This document shows positions 11,430 through 23,906 of a DNA stretch of 64,000 bases, piece after piece (the first letter of the stretch is position 1; every line of letters begins with the position of its first letter). Location of the stretch: the NCBI GenBank assembly GCA_033557465.1, contig CM066031.1:170655043-170719042 (forward strand), in the 5' to 3' direction. The notes below the pieces were generated by a model, which worked only from the letters and a program-made list of their open reading frames with translations, searched no databases and was not told the origin of the DNA. The DNA comes from Ichthyophis bannanicus. Its lineage: Eukaryota > Chordata > Amphibia > Gymnophiona > Ichthyophiidae. The position numbers were made by a program, and so were the translations under genes.

Positions 11430-11785
11430 CAACATCCAGCCCTGTTGAAGTAGAAAATAAAGAGATCTTGAAGACTGGTCAAATGATTACGAACATGGGA
11501 TGCAATGCAAATAAGAAGCATTTTTGGGTACAGAAATCCAAGAGAGTGTTACGTGATTGTGGGTGAGATTCTGTTGTCTACCAATCAGGTGAGAGATCTC
11601 AGGGTGATCTCAAAACAGCAAAACAATGTGCCAAGGCAGTAGCCAGAGCCACTGGAATACAGACCTTCACCCAGAAAGGCCATAACTTCTAAAATACAAC
11701 ATGGAGACAGCCCAGTGAAGAGCTACCAAAGCAATTCTAGGTCTGCAGCAAAAACTTCATGAAACCACACTTAAGGATTTCTACT
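11430..11785 (+). mobile_element. Old CR1 relic (RT C-terminus)
   Basis: Plus-strand reading near 11705-11780 gives 'METAQ*RATKAILGLQQKLH', which aligns with the CR1 'LE.IQRRATK...GL....' block and with the relic at 14510. 'NNVPRQ*PEPLEYRPSP'-type sequence upstream is the frame-shifted preceding block. A strongly diverged family, different from CR1-1. Confidence 0.5.
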
Positions 11786-11890
11786 ACTATTTTTTTATTA
11801 TTTCTGTAGCGCTATTAGATGTACAGAGTGCTATATAGATAGTCCCTACTCCGTGGAGCTTACAGTCTAGTCAGGACATGCAAAGAGTTT
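11786..11890 (-). mobile_element. SINE body fragment
   Basis: 'tctgtagcgctattagatgt' followed by 'acagagtgctatatagat' and 'gtggagcttacagtctagtc' is the 3' body of a tRNA-type SINE seen in minus orientation. The tRNA head is missing. Called by recognition only. Confidence 0.45.
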
Positions 11891-12354
11891 TTTCCACCAA
11901 TTTACTATAGTAAACATGGTAAATGCCTAAATATGTATATCCTAGAATGAATGAGGAGGGAGAAGAAAGAGGAATATGACAGACATTCAAACCTCAAAGG
12001 AATTAATACTGTATAGAAGTAAACCTTTTTTTATTGTAAAATGTTCTAGAATGAGGAGTCAAGAGGGTGGATTTGGGACTAACACAGAACATTTCTGCCC
12101 TGAAAGGGTGGGGGAACACCTACAACTACCTCTCAGTGAAAGTTGTGGAGGCAAAAACATCATGGAGGCACATTTCACAATGGGATGTCCAAGTGCAATC
12201 TGGGACATCAAAGCCAGAACGACTGGGAAAAAAAAGCAGGCCATGTGCAAGTTCAGGCACTATTTTGGCAATGTGGACGTGCTCGATATGCATATGCATC
12301 AAACATCTACATAGACATCCCCAGGATAGCATTTCAGAACCAAAATATCTAATA
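11891..12354. other. No gene recognised
   Basis: Unassigned sequence. The ORFs at 11976-12360 overlap one another on both strands and show no domain. Confidence 0.35.
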
Positions 12355-12475
12355 GCATAATGGTTGGAGTAATAGCTTAAGAGCTTGGTGGCTAGGGTTC
12401 AAATCCCAGTGTGGGCCTTTGTGATCTAAGGCTAGTCACTTAATTCTCCATCTTCTCTATGCTCCCTGGATTTTT
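12355..12475 (+). mobile_element. tRNA-derived SINE fragment
   Basis: 'agagcttggtggctagggtt' then 'caaatcccagtgtgggcctt' contains a pol III B box (GGTTCAAATCC) in tRNA-like context, followed by 'taaggctagtcacttaattc', which corresponds to the SINE body 'GGGCAAGTCACTTAAC'. The A-box side is worn. Confidence 0.6.
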
Positions 12476-14469
12476 TAAGGTGAAAACAAGCACTTTCCTG
12501 ATGCCTATTTGTGCCTGGAGCAGGAATAAACATGGAAGTGCCTGCAGATGTCTCCACTGTTTCTAAGATCGAATGGGGACGTATAAGTCCATTGCTTCTC
12601 CCCAGACATGCCTCTGCCACACCCCATGCCTTCTTTAATGTCCCTGTACTGCAGATGTCTGCAAACATCATTTGTGAAATGGCCACAGAGGTGCCTGTGT
12701 TTTCGATGTCCACATGCATGTCTGCAGATGTCCAGACCATGACTAAACCTTTTAAAACGACCCTCATGGTGTTTAAGAAAGCACAGAGAATTCTTTAGTA
12801 GCAAAAAAGTGAAAACAGCCAAAGATCAATTGGGTCTATGTCCTTAAATATAAGAAATTCAGGTAGGCCAGATGGACCCTTCAGTTCCTGTCTGTCCTTC
12901 AGTCCTATCTGCATGTTCCTTATCCTTTGTTTACTTTTACAAAACTTGATAGATAGCCCAAAGCATTGTTTCTAACAAAATAAAGTTCCCTCCTTTCAAC
13001 TCCAGCCCCTAAGCCCCCAACACTAACCCCCCCCCATGGTGCACAGTTGAGGTTCTTCACTCAACTAATCATATCTGATTAAACAAACATGCTTTTAGCT
13101 TCTTATATAATGAGTAGTGGCTCTTGAACTGCAAATCCACTGGTAATGCATTCCATAACTTGGGACTGGGCACCATATATGCCTGTGGGCAGGTACACTA
13201 TAACCTTACATTTCCGAGCACTACTAGCAAAAACTGTTCAGATGATTGCAAACTCCTTGAAGGTTCATATACCCAAATCAACTCATGCAGATATCGAGGA
13301 CCATCCAGAAGCAGAGCTTGTAATACCAAAGAATCTTAAACTGAACCCGGTAATCAACTGGCAACCAATGAAGTGCAGTCAAGAATGGATTCACATGGAA
13401 AATTATATACATACACATATGAATATATTTGAGTACAGTAACATAGTAACATATATGTTATAAAATACAATTTACATGTGAAATGATATGAAAGTACACC
13501 TACTGGAAGCAAAGTCAAAGCTCTCTAAAAGGAGCCTCGAGGCTGAAAAGTTTAACACTGTGCATTGTTGGGGCACAAAAATCCAGGAGCTATGTTTCGT
13601 TCAGAAGGACAAAAATTGTAGACTGTCAATTTGAGAAAAACCTAGGCGCTATCATCTTGGAGACACAAAGAGAACTTTTCCCATTTGCTTCAAGGCACAT
13701 TTTTCATAGTACGGTAAGAATGGAAATGAAATATGCTCAATTCTGGCAGTATTTTACAAAAGGCACTGTCAAACACGGGGCTTTTTGTAAAATACATACA
13801 AGGATGTGAAGGAGTGCACATGGGTTTACTGTCACATACACGGGGAGGAGTCATTTTCCTGTTTTACACGTGGGAAAACTGAGCATAAAGTAACACAGTA
13901 CTTTTCATGTGGCAGTGGCGATTCTGCAGTTTCGCTGTGTAAGCGCTGGCAGTCCCACATGTATCCAGGCCATTCTGCGCACCTGCACATAGAAGTGCTG
14001 ACAAATATGGAGGCCACAATCTATGCTAGTTTCCATTTTGGAAGTGAAAACAAACAATGGGGGATTAAGAAGAATAATTTCCACAATGTCTTGTTTAAAG
14101 CCCTGGCTGAAATGAGCACTTCATAAAAATCTATTTGTGCTCAGTGTCGGTGTAATTCCAAATGTGGAAATTTTTGGACATATACATGGAGTCCCTTTGT
14201 AAAACTGACAATACGTGTGTATATTTTTGGACTCTCAAACAATTTGTCCAGCACACTCCCTTGAAATCTCTATGTGGTGTAGATATTCACATGCAAATAG
14301 CAGCTTTCTGAAATCGTATTTACATAGATTCCAATTTACACATATAAATTCCACTATTTATACTTTGAGGTGCTTTTAAAATAACCTGCTTTATTCCATT
14401 AACTGGTTACCAGTAGTCTGCAGGGTATAAGGAGATAGCATTGTCCTTATCTAGACTGCTAGCGAGATA
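12476..14469. other. Worn intergenic sequence with a possible CR1 3' tail
   Basis: No credible gene. At 12865-12905 'ggccagatggacccttcagt' resembles the end of old CR1 3' UTRs (as at 17420), and 13426-13450 has 'acagtaacatagtaacatat', the usual CR1 terminal repeat style. 13640-13760 may be CR1 RT ('EKNLGAI' then 'VRMEMKYAQFWQ') but is too worn to call. The remaining open frames overlap and lack domains. Confidence 0.35.
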
Positions 14470-14875
14470 CGGTGGTCAATTCTGAGGCCAGGTATTTGTG
14501 AGAGGATGGAAATAGATCAGAGAAGGGCTATGAAAAACCTACAGGGCCTGCAACACACACTCTACAAAGAGAGAGTCAATATCCTCAAAATGCACTCACT
14601 GGAGGAAAGAGATATGATAGAAACTATCAAAAAATTTTGACTGCTTCTATACTGTGAAGTACACGCTGATGAAATTTTCCATAGAAAAGACATTTCAAGG
14701 ACAAAGAGGTCACAATATAAAGATGGAGAGAAGACAGTTGACAGAAACCAGGGGAAACTAATACTTTGGTAAGGCGGTGGTAAGATGCCTGGAACAATTT
14801 ACCAGCAGAGGTGGTGGAAACTACCATAGTGACAGAACTCAAGCATGATCAGTAAAGCTATAGAAGTCAGCACTA
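14470..14875 (+). mobile_element. Old CR1 relic (RT C-terminus)
   Basis: Reading 14500-14600 gives 'ERMEIDQRRAMKNLQGLQHT' and 'LYKERVNILKMHSLEERDMI', the CR1 'RRA.K.L.GL....ERL..L.L.SLE.RR.RGD.I' block. Downstream 'gatgcctggaacaatttacc' and 'agcagaggtggtggaaacta' match the 'WN.LP.EVV..' C-terminus. Many stops. Confidence 0.7.
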
Positions 14876-15290
14876 GGAACAACAGTAGGAGGTTGTGGTA
14901 TTACAAACCACCACCTTTTATTCCCTCAAAAGCAGAGGCAAGGGGAGAGGAGAAAACACATAGCAGAAAAAGGAAGCATAGCCTAGCAACACTGCAGGTT
15001 ACACAATATTAGGATTAAAATCAGTTGGGTAGGTGCTGGCCAGAGGGACCTAGGCCTCTGGATGCTTGGGCAATAGCCTCACTAGTTTATGATTATAAAA
15101 TTTAGTGTTAAGGTGGGGGATAGAGAAAGGGGTGGATGTTGGATTTAGTATGGAAATCTGTAAACTCGTTTCCTCACGGAAGTACGGAACCAAAAAGAAA
15201 GTTTAACAAACTGCCTTCAATTACTACTAGTATAGGCGGTCACGTTTGTATGCCGTCAGCTGTATTTGATCACTTGCCATTCTAAATTGA
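14876..15290. other. No gene recognised
   Basis: Unassigned non-coding sequence. Confidence 0.35.
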
Positions 15291-15480
15291 GTTCAATGAG
15301 AGTTAAATACAGAGTAAGTATTTCCCTGCCCAAGAGGGCTTCCAAGCTAAGTTATGTACCTGAGGAAAAGGAGGGTAAAATGACTTTTCCCAAGGTTACA
15401 AAGAGCATCAGTGGGCAAAACAGGATTTGAACTTTGGCTTCCTTACTCAGTCCACTGCTCTTAATCACTGAATGTATTAA
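15291..15480 (-). mobile_element. tRNA-derived SINE
   Basis: On the minus strand the tRNA-like head lies at 15420-15475; the plus strand shows the B-box complement in 'aggatttgaactttggcttc'. The body is the 'aatgacttttcccaaggtta' and 'ttccctgcccaagagggctt' blocks shared with the SINE at 23535. Diverged. Confidence 0.6.
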
Positions 15481-16689
15481 ATGACCTTTATTCTCTCCTA
15501 TCCAGATTACACTCAAGGCCATTATGGGGGAAGGAGGGGACCAGGGAAAATCTATTCACAGATTTGTTGCTCCTTTAGGAGGCTACCAGTCCTGAGAATT
15601 TTATGGAGACACGGAAATATACTCAGGCACTGAACAATGCCAGACATAATAGCGGCAGCAGGTCTTTCTTCTACAATGAACTGCCAAAGGAAATCTCAGA
15701 AGAGAAACCACTAGAATGAGAAGCACCTCAAGTGCACAGAAATCTCCCCAAGAGTTTGGGAACTCATCAGGTTGATCTGGGCACCAGGAAAAGAAGTACC
15801 AAGATCCTTGTTTCCCTGAGAGTAGCTTGGATGTGGGTCTGGAGAGGGAGGAAGCACCTGTGCTTGTGATCTGTATGACCATTTGGGTTTTTCTTATGAA
15901 CATAATTTCCAGGAAATGTAACTTTTTGATCATTTGATTACAATCAAACAAGTACGTTTGAAGAATCTTTAAATTTTGAAAAAATAAAAGAGGTGGTCTT
16001 GGTTCGCCAAAACATGTCCCAGGCATGAAGGGGCTTCAAGGCAACTCCTTCCTCTTGTCAGAAGACATCACGGATGTCCCATGCATTTTATACAATGGCC
16101 TAACAGCCCACTGATGTTCCTTCTTCTGCCTAGAAGCGGAAGGAGGATATAGCTATGCAGTTTTACTTCTCAACAAAATCTGAACATTGCAAAGCCATCT
16201 GCTCTTATGAGACTTGCATGAAATGTCACATTAACAAGCGACTTCTATATACAAAACACACCAGTAATGAGGCATGTGTGCGTGAAATGCATAAATGTCC
16301 TGCAGCTCTCTTGCAGACCGTTCCCCATCAGAATTTCACACAATCGCACATTAGCTAAGTTGTGCTACTATCTCCTTAGCCAGGGTTAGTGAGGCAAAAT
16401 ATCAGTCACCAGATATTGCAGGTTTAAAAGGGTCACAATCCCTTACACCTCACAGGGGTCATTCCACCGGTGCAATAAACATCTAGCACTTTGGAACGTG
16501 TTCAGCTTATTCTCTCATTCTCTAACACTTCTCTTGGTCCTGCTGATCAAATATATGGAGGTTCTGGAAGATGGTCAGGAGATCCTGTTCAGAGGAAAAC
16601 TAAATCCTTTAGGCAACAGTCCTCCTGCTATCCCTTCTTTTACACACTTTGTAGAAACACGGGGTCTGGCCAGCAGCACAGGAACGGAT
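15481..16689. other. No gene recognised
   Basis: Unassigned. The 141-codon minus frame at 15601-16026 has no recognisable domain. Confidence 0.35.
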
Positions 16690-16970
16690 GCCAGAGGCTT
16701 AGGGCAATGGTAGAGTGATCATTACTAGTTTTTGTGGCTGGATATGGGCAGGGAGGGGTGCTGGATGTGAATAAAGCATGGCATATGGATGCTTGGCTGC
16801 CCAAAATGTCAGATTATGGAGAAGGAACTCTGGATCAAGTATGTGATCTCCAAGTGGCTTGCGGCCAGGATGCATCGTTAATGTGAATGGCAAGAACTGG
16901 TCAGACTGGATGAATCAGGTGCTTTTTCTCTACAGTTATCTACGATGTTACTATATTCTCACTCTTTACC
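16690..16970 (+). mobile_element. CR1 3' relic
   Basis: 'ggtcagactggatgaatcag' and 'tctctacagttatctacgat' then 'gttactat' correspond to the CR1 3' UTR ending '..GGCTGGATGGAC...TCATCTACTATGTTACTATG'. The coding part upstream is too worn to read. Confidence 0.45.
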
Positions 16971-17139
16971 TTTTGGGACTTTTAAACTGCAACTCCATGT
17001 TAGGAGGTAATTAAACTTCCTAAATTTAAAACTATCTAACACTATCTGTGTGTGTGCGCACATACACAAAGTCTCTCTTAACATCCCCTATGAAGGTCAG
17101 AGAGAAATGCTGTGTGTTGATGCAGTTAGCCTTAGGCAA

Positions 17140-17470
17140 GTGGAAAGATGCAGTGTTCTGGAAGGTGCACAAATGGAATGAGACATCCTTTAGATAGGCC
17201 TATGGAGTGGCATAAGTTCAAGGAAATATGGGATAGACTCACAAATAATTTGAGAAAATATTTCTTTACAGAAACAGTGGTAGATACATGGAAAAGTCAC
17301 TCAGTAGAGGTAGTAAAGATGAGGACTGTATCTGAATTCAAGAAAGCATGGAACAAACACAGAGAAAAAAAGGAACTGTAAAGTTTAGTAGTTGGTATGG
17401 AAGCACACAGTGGACAGGCTGCATGGTCTGCATCTGCTGTCATTTTTCACTGTTTCAAATTCTGGGCTCA
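17140..17470 (+). mobile_element. Old CR1 relic (3' end)
   Basis: Plus-strand 'RKYFFTETVVDTWKSHSVEV' and 'VKMRTVSEFKKAWNKHRE' (17247-17370) are the final CR1 ORF2 block (..R.FFT..V..W...P..VV.......FK..). The 3' UTR follows as 'tggacaggctgcatggtctg' and 'catctgctgtcatttttcac'. Confidence 0.7.
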
Positions 17471-18077
17471 CCCAAGCAAAATTTTGGAAAGGAATCCCAT
17501 ATAGAAATGGAAGTCAGACCCATCAGATCTGGAAGTAATTGAAAATCCAAGAATAGAGGGTATTCTCCTTGGACAAGCAGGATGTGTCAGCCACACCTGG
17601 TGATGTCATGCAACGGCACCACAAGGACAGAAGTGCTCTCTAGAGCCCAGAAAGGTAGCCCAACCCCCAGGCCTGCTGCTGGCTAGCCCAGTTCCAATTC
17701 TTCCGCCTTGCCAGCAGGACGGATTCTCAAGTTCTCCAAAAAAACAAAACAAAACCAACTTTAAATTAAAGGACTCACAACAGAAAACAATCTGAAGATA
17801 GAAGGACAAACCAGCTATCCCTGGGAGATGAGAACAGGACCCTTCAAGGAGGTACCATGCGCAAACTGGCTTTTAAAAACTGCCCAGCATGCATGAAGAA
17901 AATGAACAGCACCTATGCGCATGACTGGTGCGTGTGCTGTGCCTTGGCACAGGACATAAAGTGAAGGACTGCTGGCATTACTTCTGCATGTCCCCCCCAT
18001 GCTCTGAAGTCCAATAGTTCCTGGCCAATCCGCTTACCTCCGGGGTCTCCTCACACAGGGACAAGACCTCCAGCCAT

Positions 18078-19945
18078 GTGTTTGATGGATCGCCAGCCGT
18101 CCTGTCTTTCGTGTGGGATGTCCCCCCTAAGGCCTCCATCCCCAATCACTCTGGCCCAGAACCCTCAGTTTCCATCCCGAGCCCCGTGACCACCAGTTCT
18201 GCAACTGCTCAACACCCCCCCCCCCTCGAGAGGACTGTGGCCTTGGATTCGGACCTCCCGGCAGGGCCCAATGGCACCAGCTGCACTGCTACATCCACTG
18301 ACTCCATCCCCTCAGGCTCCATGACAACAAAGCGCCTGGTGGTCCATGTCACCGTGCCAATCCAGGTACTCCCTGATAGCATAACGCCACTGATCAGGGA
18401 TCCCCTCAGTGCGCATACAAGCGCAGAAGGAGCCAGAGCCGTGATGGAAAAGGACAGGTCTTCCCGCTGCTATAGAAACAGGAGCAGGCCGTGGCATGTC
18501 AACAAGGACAGGAGCAGCTGCGACAGGCTGCAGGATTGGCACCACTCCTCCTTCCTCTTAGCCAGCAAAAGGAACTGCAGGTGCTGACGGGAGCACACCT
18601 CATGCAACTCTTCACCTTCTTCCAGGGATAGCAGCAGGCAATGCCGGCGACAGTACAGTCCTGAACCCAGCACCTTAGCTGCCTTACTGGGGCTCATCAC
18701 ACACCTTTTCCAGCACCAACAGGATCAGAGGGATGACCGTGACACTCTAGAATTCCCTGATACAAGCTCCTCCTAGGAGATGCTCAGACTTCCATGAGGC
18801 TCAGAAGGAAATTCAGATCACCAGTCACAAGCATACTCCCCTCCGTCACTCCCACCCATGGACAGCAAGGCAAAGGAGACTGCGACTCTCAGACAAGGGG
18901 GATGCCCCCTCATCTCCGAGCATAGTTGCCATCCTGCAAACAGGTGACAATTCACTAGGCACCCAGCCACAACAACCAGTACAGCTGAAGACTTAACCTA
19001 CCCCATGTTCCTGCAAAAGGCTGTGTCCTGCCTCTCCCTAGCACCGACAGATGATGCAGCACTGAAAACAGAGACCACCAGGGGCCTAAAATACATGAAT
19101 ACCTCCAAGTCACAGCCTATTCTACGGGTCCACCAGCATTTGCAGAACAGCCTGATGAAGCTGTGGCTCACCCCGGCATCAGGCACCGCATACGCACACA
19201 AGCTGGAAGTGAAGTACCAGGTGCAGGCAGCCCCTGGGTCTCAAAGATGCAGCTGTCCCACCAGTCCATTGTGGTCAAGTCTGCACTGAAGCGCACCAAG
19301 TCCTCACAGTGTCATGCCAACAACCCCCCGCTCGAGACCCCAAGCTCCTGGATGAGGCAGGCAAGAATGTTTTCCAAGGGACCATGCTCAACACGCGCAT
19401 TGTGGCACATCAGTTTCAACATAACCTGTTCCAAGACCTTGCCCTGGAAAACCTCAAGAGTGCTACAACAGCCCTGCCATTGGAATCCCAGGCGGCTACC
19501 TCGGCAGATCTAGCAGACCTCATGGAATACACTAAACACCTTGTCCAATCTGCCTTTGATGCTTTCCGCACTGCTGCCCGCACAGTTGGAACAGCCATCT
19601 CGACACGCCACCTAGCGTGGTTGTGGGCCTCAGGACTGAGAGAGGACACCCACGACCACATAGTGGGCACCCCATGCTCGGGGGGGCTCGCTGTTCAGCG
19701 ATAAGGTCAACGACACAGTCAACAATATGAAGGAATACTGTACCACCCTGCAGACCCTCATAGAGGAGAGCAGCAAACGTAACTCAAATAGAAAAAGCAG
19801 CTACCACTGCAAGTCTTACTCCTCATCCCGACAGAGCAACCCCTACCAAAAGTGGCAGGCCTACCACCAGAAGCACCAACAGAGGGAACGAAAGCAACAG
19901 AAGCAAACCCCAGCATTGTCAAGGAAGAGCACTCCCTCCTTTTGA
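18078..19945 (+). pseudogene. DIRS-D gag remnant
   Basis: Pieces in changing frames: a Pro/Ser/Thr-rich N-terminal part (18078-18587), a middle with 'VKSALKRTKSSQCHANNPP' (compare C Gag 'VVESAMHRLKSQKMHSSVPP') and an alpha-helical part, 'NTRIVAHQFQHNLFQDLALE' (19399 on), matching C Gag around 'RVQTYQLYMGMYLRDLAKEL'. The basic tail 'KWQAYHQKHQQRERKQQKQ' ends near 19918. Gag should package the element RNA. Frameshifts near 19290 and 19700 and missing pieces make it non-functional. Confidence 0.75.
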
Positions 19946-20046
19946 CTATGCATCCCCTGCCACGTCCAGGCTGATGGACCCTATGGGGGGCATCTCTCCC
20001 ATTTTCTCAACACCTAGGCCCAAATCACAATGGACAAGTAGGTACT

Positions 20047-21470
20047 TTGCATCCTAAAAGAATGCTACAGCATTCGCTTCTTATCACCACCTACCCAATG
20101 CTGCCTGCCCTGCACCAAGACACCACCAGAATTGGTGCCCACCACGACGGCAACCATTCTGTCTCTCCTGGCATCATGGGTGATAGAGCCCTTTCTGGAG
20201 AACGAGCTCAACAAAGGCATCTACACAAGATACTCCCTTATTTCCAAGAAGCCGGGAGGCACATGCCCCATCCTAGATCCAAGGAAGCTAAACAGGTTCA
20301 TTATCAAAGAGAAATTCAGGATGTACACCCTGGGCTCCATACTGCCCCTCATCCAACCTGGGGACTGGCTGGCGGCACTGGATCTACAAGATACATACAC
20401 CCATATCCCCATCCATAAGGAATACAGGCAATTCTTGCACTTCCAAGTCCCGGGGCACCACTTCCAGTACAAGGTCCTCCCCTTTTGGCCTGTCTCCGGC
20501 TCTGAGAGTGTTCACCAAGTGTGTCATGGAGGCAGCGGCCCACCTACACAAGCAGGGCATGTGTGTCTTCCCGTACCTCGGTGACTGGCTCCTGTTGGTG
20601 CCCTCACCTCAGGAGGCCCGAGCTGCAATCAGACAGACCGTCGCCCTCCTGACTACCCTGGGCTTCCTGCTGAACTATCAAAAATCACACTTGTGCTCCT
20701 CCCAATGCTTGGGAGTTCATCGGAGTGGACATCAACACCAGGGCCACAAAGGCATTCCTGCCCGCACACTGTGTGACCACGATCGCAGCCCTGGCGCACA
20801 GAGTCACCTCCACAGATCGGACCATGGCACGATCTCTACTCTGCTTTCTGGGCTACATGACGGCGATGATGCAAGTGCTGCCCCTTGCAAAGCTGCACAT
20901 GCGCCACCTGCAGTGGCATCTCCGCTACCTCTGGGACCAGCGCTCGCAGCCATGTCCATGAGCATCCCACTAGATGCCAGAGTAAAAGACTCCCTACTAT
21001 GGTGAACCCTTCCGCAGAACATGGGCGAAGGCAGGCCCCTCTAGCAGCCTGCTCACCAAGCAGTCATCGCCACTGAATCTTCAAACCATGGGCTGGGGGC
21101 CCACATGGGCCAACTCCACACCTAAGGGGCCTGGACGGTAAAGGAAAGGAAGCACCAAATCAACCTTCTGGAACTCCAGGCAATCCATCTCGTGTTGATG
21201 GCCTTCCAGCACCAAGTCCACGGCAAGCAGATGCTGATCCAAATGAACAATTTTCTATATCAAGAAGCAAGGGGGGATGGGATCACCCACCCTTTGCTCG
21301 GAGGCACTCAAGATTTGGTCCTTAGCTCTCTTCAGAAGCTGCTGGCTGCGTGCATTCTATCTCCCAGATGCGCAGAATGACCTGGCGTACAAACTGAGCT
21401 GCCAGTTTGACCCAAATGAATGGACCCCAGATTGACAGGAGGCAGAGTCCCTCTTCTTCCGCTGAGGCTG
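20047..21470 (+). pseudogene. DIRS-D RT / RNase H remnant
   Basis: RT in two frames: 20132-20480 has 'LISKKPGGTCPILDPRKLNR', 'MYTLGSILPLIQPGDWLAAL' and 'LHFQVPGHHFQYKVLPF'; after a frameshift near 20490, 'VFPYLGDWLLLVPSPQEARA' carries the catalytic box as YLGD, so one of the two aspartates is Gly. RNase H is recognisable near 21165-21260 ('QAIHLVLMAFQHQVHGKQML'), with its TDN replaced by MNN. Both enzymes are therefore dead as well as frameshifted. Confidence 0.8.
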
Positions 21471-21815
21471 ACCCCAGGTGGACCTCTTCGCCATAGAGGA
21501 CAATGTGAAGTGCACCCTCTTTTGCTCCAAGCGCCCACTGGTGAGGAGCCTCGCCTTGGATGCCTTTGACTTGTCATGGGGGGTGGTCTCTTATGTACGC
21601 ATTTCCACCCACGCCTCTTATATCCAAGACACTACAGAAAATTGTCAGGGACAAAGCCCACACCACCCTCATCGTGCCCCACTGGCCGAGGCGGTTGTGG
21701 TTCCCCTGCTTCCGCTGACTCATCCTGGACCCACTGCGGTGCCTCACGCAGAAACAGACACTCATCCCTCAGGACAGCGGGACCATCCTACACCCCAACC
21801 TCCAGGTACTCGGCT
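21470..21815 (+). pseudogene. DIRS-D Dam-methylase-like region remnant
   Basis: Sequence after RNase H corresponds to C ORF1 residues about 1150-1270: 'VDLFAIEDNVKCTLFCSKRP' (compare 'VDLFASPHNRQLPRFCSRQP') and 'LALDAFDLSW'. Frame changes near 21600. DIRS elements typically carry a reduced Dam-like methyltransferase here; its activity is unproven. Confidence 0.6.
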
Positions 21816-21817
21816 TG

Positions 21818-22815
21818 ACAGCACGGAGATTGAAAGGCAGACCCTGACATCCCTCAATCTCTCTGCTGAAATACAGCAAGTAATCCTCGCAGCCAGATGC
21901 CCCTCCACGAGGAAGTCCTATGGCCTAAACTAGAAGCACTTCAGCACATGGTGCTCCTCACAGGGTCTGGACCTGGCCGCCTGTCCAGTCCCCCAGGTGC
22001 TCCAATACCTCAGTACTCTGTTCGATAGCAGCCTCAAAACACAATCCAAAGTCCATCTCTCTGCCACTGCAGCCTTCCACAACATCAGTGACTGTCCGAT
22101 AGCCTCTCTACCTTTGGTTGCCAGCTTCATGAAGGGCCTGGCCAACCTGCAGCCCGCAGTGCGGCCACCAGTCCTAGCCTGGGATCTCAATGTGGTCCTC
22201 CACCAACTGGCAGAGGACCCATTCGAGCCGCTCTAAACAGTGATATTGAAATATGTCTCCTGGAAGAGCCTCATCTTGATAGCTGTCACCTCTACCAGGA
22301 GAATCAGAGAGCTGCAGGCGCTTGTGGCACGACCGCCCTACACACAGCTCTACCAAGATTGTGCCTCCCTCAGCACCCACCCCAGGTTCCTTTTGAAAGT
22401 TGCCTCGGCGTTTCCCAGCAACTAGGTGACAGAGTTGCTCACCTTCTACCCAGAACCTCACGCCTCACCGAAAGAGCAGTGGCTGCATACCCTCAACTCT
22501 ATCAGGGCCCTTTGCACCTAACTCCACATGACGGAACCCATTCGTCAAGGGGCGCAGCTCTTAGTCTCCTTCGACCCAAGCAGACCAAGATGGCTGGTGA
22601 CCCAGTGCACCCTGTCACAATGGATATCTGACTGCACTGCCTTCTGCCACAACCAGACTGGCACACAGTCTCCGACCAAGGCCAGAACACACCGACTTCG
22701 AGCACTGGCAACAAACATTATGAACTTGCGTTCCATACTCAGTGGCCGACATTTGCAAGACTGTCACCCAGTCATCGGTCCACACCTTCCAAAAACACTA
22801 ATGTCTGGATGTTGA
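21818..22815 (+). pseudogene. DIRS-D tyrosine recombinase remnant
   Basis: Colinear with C recombinase: 'VILAARCPSTRKSYGLN', 'SLKTQSKVHLSATAAFHNIS', 'PPVLAWDLNVVLHQLAEDPF', 'SLILIAVTSTRRIRELQALV', 'LVSFDPSRPRWLVTQCTLSQ'. At least four in-frame stops (near 21933, 22236, 22424, 22520). The first catalytic Arg region survives (STRRIRELQ); the H-x-x-R block and the tyrosine region are garbled. Confidence 0.85.
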
Positions 22816-23305
22816 GGCGCAGAGAGACAGCTCATTCGGCGGAGGTGTCCTGTCCGCTGTGGCACCCCTCTGCCCCACGTCTATGGAACAAGTGAACTTT
22901 ACAAGCTAACCCCAGACACATGGGGCTAGCGGAGCCACTGCAACCTTAAGACCAGTTACTCAACCCTGGCCATTTCTAGTGTTCAACATTAATCACTACC
23001 CTGGACTTGTGAGGTTGCAGTGCACTATGCGCGTTATGTTGTTACATGTTTTGTTGCAATTCCTATGCAAGATATGTTGTTACATGCTCTATGCAGTTAC
23101 AATGTCATTGTCATCACCCTGTTGAGATGGGTGATGCTGGTGCAGTTGTGGTATATATGATGCAAGTTATGTTATGTTATTATATGTTCTAAGCATTAAA
23201 CTTCACCGTTTGTAAATGCCTCCTGCACTGTTGTAAGTCCAGCCATCCGGTGCAGACCATTCCGCCTCCCTCATCTACCATAACGCTCGCACAGCTGGGG
23301 AGGCA

Positions 23306-23370
23306 TCAGGAATGGCTGACGCATCCTGCTTGTCCAAGGAGAAAGCGAGGTTACTAACCTGTAATGGGAG
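23306..23370 (+). repeat. DIRS-D internal complementary region
   Basis: Junction of the complement of the left end (to about 23334, '...tgtccaaggaga') and the complement of the right end ('aagcgaggttactaacctgt' on). This is the DIRS replication signature and fixes both element ends. Confidence 0.8.
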
Positions 23371-23534
23371 TTCTCTGTGGACAGCAGGATAAGTCAGTCA
23401 CACATACCCGCCTACCTCCCCTGGATGAGGTCGGCCTCACATCACTGGCTCATGCCCTGGCGACCACCTGCCTAGAAACAAGACCACAACTAGGGACACA
23501 CTGGGCTAGCTAGGGGTGGGTCTGGAGGTTGGGC

Positions 23535-23815
23535 TATCTTATTTATTTATTTAGACAGTTTTGTATACCACCTTATCCTTCAATCAAAGCGGTCACAACA
23601 CAATTGGGGGATACATTTAACATGCAGGGATATGAGACACATACACTAATACTTACAGGGAACATGGGCAATGGAGGGTTAAGTGGCTTGCCCAAGACCA
23701 CAAGGAGCATCTGTGGGACTAGAAACCAAGGTTGCTGTCCTCTAGTGGGATTTGAACCCCCGACCTTCTGGCCTGAAGTACCTTGCCCCAACCACTAGGC
23801 TACTCCTCCCTCAAA
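23535..23815 (-). mobile_element. tRNA-derived SINE
   Basis: On the minus strand it starts with a tRNA-like head: 'ggagtagcctagtggttggg', then 'gggggttcaaatcccac' with a clear B box. The body has 'cttgggcaagccacttaacc' and the LINE-like 3' end 'gaccgctttgattgaaggat' with an (AAAT)n tail. It interrupts the 3' end of DIRS-D: 'ggttgggctatc' on its left and 'ctctggagaacac' on its right are adjacent in the inverted copy at the element's 5' end (17640-17670). Confidence 0.85.
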
Positions 23816-23906
23816 CGGTAAGTGTATTGAGGTAAAGCCCGGGCGAATGGATAACACTTCTAAGGGGTGTTGGGGTGGGGGCAGGAATGGGTGATTCTGA
23901 GAGGCA
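23816..23906 (-). repeat. 91-bp block identical to hAT leader (inverted)
   Basis: These 91 bases are the exact reverse complement of 25158-25248, base for base by eye. The block abuts the 5' head of the SINE and is absent from the matching part of the left DIRS-D end, so it came with, or after, the SINE insertion. Confidence 0.85.

Noticed and set aside
12059..12822. Overlapping small ORFs on both strands
   Set aside because: No domains, mutually overlapping and with no splice context; treated as non-coding.
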